DNA of 7,819 nt, taken from positions 1 to 7,819 of the forward strand of contig CAAGKL010000380.1 of NCBI GenBank assembly GCA_900770405.1, written 5' to 3'. The position numbers were made by a program, and so were the translations under genes. The notes beneath the pieces are model-generated. The model was not told the origin of the DNA. It was given only the letters and a program-made list of their open reading frames with translations, and ran no database searches. The DNA comes from Clostridia bacterium (GTDB lineage Bacteria > Bacillota > Clostridia > UBA1381). The first letter of the stretch is position 1. Every line of letters starts with the position of its first letter. Below are positions 6,139 to 7,819 of this stretch, one piece after another.

Positions 6139-6166
6139 TGGCACGGGATATGAAATTTTATTTTAG
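6113..6166 (+). CDS. Possible 17-codon leader ORF before the cold-shock gene
   Basis: An ATG at 6113 inside the leader hairpin opens a short frame, MTYAVCVFYGTGYEILF, ending in TAG at 6164-6166. That stop overlaps the csp ribosome site (6165-6170), a layout that would let its translation influence csp initiation. A weak GGAAG (6100-6104) lies upstream. The ORF is too short for composition to prove coding, and it may be chance. Low confidence. Confidence 0.2.
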   Translation: MTYAVCVFYGTGYEILF

Positions 6167-6180
6167 GAGGTACCTTCTCA

Positions 6181-6393
6181 ATGCATACAGGTACAGTTAA
6201 ATGGTTTAATGACGAAAAGGGCTTTGGCTTTATTGCCAACGACGAGGGTGGTGACGATGTTTTCGTGCACTTCTCGGCTATTGTTTCAGACGGCTTCAAA
6301 ACTCTCAAAGAGGGTCAGACAGTGACCTTCGACATCGAGCCCGACCCGAAAAACAGCAGCAAAATGCGCGCTGTGAATGTTACGGCGGCGTAA
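6181..6393 (+). CDS. csp: Cold-shock protein (CspA/CspB family)
   Basis: A small single-domain nucleic-acid chaperone that binds single-stranded RNA and DNA, melting secondary structure in cold or rapid growth. The 70-residue length is typical. The five-strand OB-fold landmarks are present: GTVKWFNDEKGFGFI (4-18) with RNP1 KGFGFI, and RNP2 DVFVHF (26-31), whose Phe and His side chains stack on bases. LKEGQTVTFDIE (42-53) follows. A strong AGGAGGT (6165-6171) precedes the ATG. Codon use is less GC-biased than neighbours, fitting high expression. The gene is monocistronic between a consensus promoter and a strong terminator. Regulation probably involves the structured leader. Which csp paralogue this is cannot be said. 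Confidence 0.97.
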   Translation: MHTGTVKWFNDEKGFGFIANDEGGDDVFVHFSAIVSDGFKTLKEGQTVTFDIEPDPKNSSKMRAVNVTAA

Positions 6394-6408
6394 TTGTGAC
6401 GTACCATC

Positions 6409-6443
6409 GGCGTCTCCCCCCCGAGCGGGGAGGCGTCTTTTTT
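6409..6443 (+). terminator. Intrinsic terminator of the cold-shock gene
   Basis: An 11-bp stem, 6409-6419 with 6427-6437 (GGCGTCTCCCC against GGGGAGGCGTC, two G-U pairs), a 7-base loop, then six Ts (6438-6443) and more T-rich sequence. It sits 15 bases after the stop codon and is the clearest terminator in the window. Confidence 0.95.
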
Positions 6444-6517
6444 ATTTTACGGAATAAATTTCCCGCAAAAAACAAAAACTAACTCCATAGCTTTGCGCAA
6501 AAACGGAGGAATTTTTT

Positions 6518-7372
6518 ATGGACAAACGAAGAGCCGCCGCCGATCTGGCGATGATTGCGGTGGGCAGTCTCGCGCTCGCGCTCGGGGTGAATCTGTTCAC
6601 CGCACCGAACAAAATCTCCGCCGGCGGAATAACCTCGCTCGGGACGATTTTCCTATACCTGTTCGGGATAAAAATTTCGCTGACCAACCTTGTCTGCAAC
6701 TGCCTGCTGTTCTTTTTCGGCGGCAGAAGTCTCGGAAAATACGCGGTTTACCGAACCGCGGCGGGGATTTTGCTGCTATCGTTGTTTCTCGAACTGACAT
6801 CGCACCTGCCGCCCTACCGCGGCGACCTGATGATATGCGCGGTCTCGGGCGGGGCGCTGATGGGCGTCGGAGTCGGGCTGGTCGTGCGGCGCGGCGCATC
6901 GACGGGCGGGAGCGATTTCGCCGCGCTGATTTTAAAAAAATTCTTCCCGCATCTGTCGCTCGCCGCCATAATTATGTTCATCGACTGCGCAATCGTGGCT
7001 GTGGCAGGGCTCGTGTTCAAAAGCTTCACCGTGACCTTCTACTCGGTCGCGGCGCTCTATGTCAGCGCACGCATCACCGACCGCATCGTCAGTTTCGGTG
7101 ACAGCGCGAAGATGGTGCAGATTTTTTCAAAGCAGAATGAGCGGCTTGCCGCCGATATTATAAAAAATCTCAACCGCGGCGTCACGGGAATTTACTGCCG
7201 CGGTATGTACAGCGGCAAAGGCTCGCTGATGCTGCTGTGCGTCGTGCGCCCGCGGCGGCTGCCGGCGCTGGTGTCGCTGGTGCGCGAGGTCGACCCCGAC
7301 GCCTTCATAATCATCAGCGACGCGCGCGAAATTCTCGGCGAGGGGTTCAAAAAGTCGGTCAGCCCGTATTGA
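6518..7372 (+). CDS. YitT family membrane protein with C-terminal DUF2179 domain
   Basis: An integral membrane protein of the YitT family (PF02588 N-terminal part, DUF2179 C-terminal part). The biochemical role is not established; transport is often proposed. The 284 residues match the family length. The N-terminal part has about five to six helices (roughly 9-28, 38-52, 56-68, 78-96, 106-123, 148-168, 171-185) with typical motifs LGVNLFTAPNKISAGGITSLG (22-42) and RRGASTGGSDFAALIL (124-139). After a basic link comes a cytoplasmic alpha/beta domain (about 218-276), containing RGVTGIYCRGMYSGKGSLML and DPDAFIIISDAREILGEGF, characteristic of DUF2179. GGAGGA (6505-6510) precedes the ATG by seven bases. 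No good promoter is evident in 6444-6504, so it may depend on read-through or on an unrecognised promoter. The stop overlaps the promoter of the next gene. Confidence 0.93.
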   Translation: MDKRRAAADLAMIAVGSLALALGVNLFTAPNKISAGGITSLGTIFLYLFGIKISLTNLVCNCLLFFFGGRSLGKYAVYRTAAGILLLSLFLELTSHLPPYRGDLMICAVSGGALMGVGVGLVVRRGASTGGSDFAALILKKFFPHLSLAAIIMFIDCAIVAVAGLVFKSFTVTFYSVAALYVSARITDRIVSFGDSAKMVQIFSKQNERLAADIIKNLNRGVTGIYCRGMYSGKGSLMLLCVVRPRRLPALVSLVREVDPDAFIIISDAREILGEGFKKSVSPY

Positions 7373-7397
7373 TTTTTTCGCGGATTTGTACTATAAT
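7369..7397 (+). promoter_or_regulatory. Promoter of the HD-domain gene
   Basis: TTGATT (7369-7374), a 17-bp spacer and a perfect TATAAT (7392-7397). The -35 box contains the TGA stop of the YitT gene. A start near 7404 would give a leader of about 20 nt. GTAC occurs on either side of the -10 box (7388-7391 and 7402-7405), possibly by chance. Confidence 0.75.
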
Positions 7398-7424
7398 GAG
7401 AGTACGGAAGGGAGGGTCTGCGCG

Positions 7425-7819
7425 ATGCTCGGAAAAATAAAAAGGCGCTCGCGCCTGGAGCTTGCTCGTTGCGGCGGGGATATTCTGTTCTCGGCGGGTA
7501 TGCAGCGCGAAAAGCAATATATGCATCACGGCAGCTGCAACGTGTACGACCATTCGGTCCGCGTCGCGCTGCTGTGCGTATTTCTCGTGCTGCTGCTCCG
7601 TCTGCGGGTGGATCGGCGCGCACTCGTGCGCGGTGCTCTCCTGCACGATTATTTTCTCTACGACTGGCACAACGCGCCGCGCGAGCGCGGACTGCACGGC
7701 ATTACGCACGCGCGGACGGCGCTCGAAAACGCGGAGCGCGACTTTGCACTCGGCGATGTTGAGCGCAATATGATACGCTCGCATATGTTCCCGCTGAATT
7801 TCGCGCTGCCGAAATACCG
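7425..7819 (+). CDS. HD-domain protein, putative phosphohydrolase, N-terminal part (runs off the window)
   Basis: The first 131 codons of a metal-dependent HD-superfamily protein are open to the window edge. Residues that fit the metal and phosphate site are VYDHSVRVA (His43), the HD pair in RGALLHDYFLYDWH (His74-Asp75, with His82), LHGITHA (His91, His95) and a later RSHMFPL (His120). The LLHDYFLYDWH and RSHMFPL blocks resemble a clostridial group of small HD phosphohydrolases whose substrate I do not know. The stretch ALLCVFLVLLLRLRV (48-62) is hydrophobic but is more likely a buried helix of the HD fold than a membrane span. GGAGGG (7411-7416) lies eight bases before the ATG, and the gene has its own promoter. 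A nucleotide or phosphate-ester substrate is inferred from the superfamily only. Confidence 0.85.
   Translation, partial: MLGKIKRRSRLELARCGGDILFSAGMQREKQYMHHGSCNVYDHSVRVALLCVFLVLLLRLRVDRRALVRGALLHDYFLYDWHNAPRERGLHGITHARTALENAERDFALGDVERNMIRSHMFPLNFALPKY

Noticed and set aside
6105..6308. Minus-strand frame opposite the csp leader and gene
   Set aside because: Antisense to a highly conserved csp gene with its own promoter, and no ribosome site or promoter was seen for the reverse strand.
6493..7101. Plus-strand 202-codon frame overlapping the YitT gene
   Set aside because: An out-of-frame, Arg-rich product, while the YitT frame has clear family motifs and a good ribosome site.
1..7819. CRISPR array, tRNA or rRNA genes, transposase, toxin-antitoxin or defence genes
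   Set aside because: Searched for by eye on both strands; no regular repeats, cloverleaf-like sequences, or matching protein motifs were seen.

Overview
The window looks like chromosomal DNA of a moderately GC-rich member of the Bacillota, most likely a clostridial/oscillospiral lineage. This is inferred from strong AGGAGG-type ribosome sites, textbook sigma-A promoters (TTGACA or TTGACT, 17-bp spacer, TATAAT, often with an extended TGn), short Gram-positive lipoprotein signals, and the MreB-like/FabZ and YitT families. No tRNA, rRNA, CRISPR array, insertion sequence or phage gene was seen, and no gene-free stretch exceeds about 212 bases.

Left block (1-2620, minus strand). A tight four-gene operon reads right to left: a metal-dependent amidohydrolase, an MreB/Mbl-like actin homologue, the fatty-acid dehydratase FabZ, and the start of a TrmN6-type tRNA adenine-N6 methyltransferase that leaves the window. 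Gaps are 18 and 12 nt, then a 4-nt ATGA overlap. The actin homologue has a normal length and fold signature, but the residues expected to activate water for ATP hydrolysis are replaced. It is probably a specialised or non-hydrolysing paralogue.

Middle block (2630-5968). A divergent intergenic region carries a very good plus-strand promoter for an orphan lipoprotein of unknown function, whose base composition is visibly more AT-rich than its neighbours. After a hairpin terminator and another good promoter comes a three-gene metal-uptake operon of the ZnuABC type: lipoprotein receptor, ATPase and permease, translationally packed. The receptor belongs to a variant lacking the third canonical histidine ligand and has an acidic loop where zinc receptors often have a His-rich one.

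Right block (5969-7819). A consensus promoter drives a roughly 115-nt leader and a 70-residue cold-shock protein, closed by a strong intrinsic terminator. The leader holds a terminator-like hairpin with six Ts and a possible 17-codon upstream ORF whose stop codon runs into the csp ribosome site. This is the best candidate for regulatory structure in the window. A YitT/DUF2179 membrane protein follows, then the first 131 codons of an HD-domain putative phosphohydrolase with its own promoter, whose -35 box overlaps the YitT stop codon.

Most of the window is ordinary housekeeping DNA. I see no clear new multi-gene defence or mobile system. The items worth a second look are the degenerate MreB paralogue, the csp leader, the variant metal receptor and the orphan lipoprotein.
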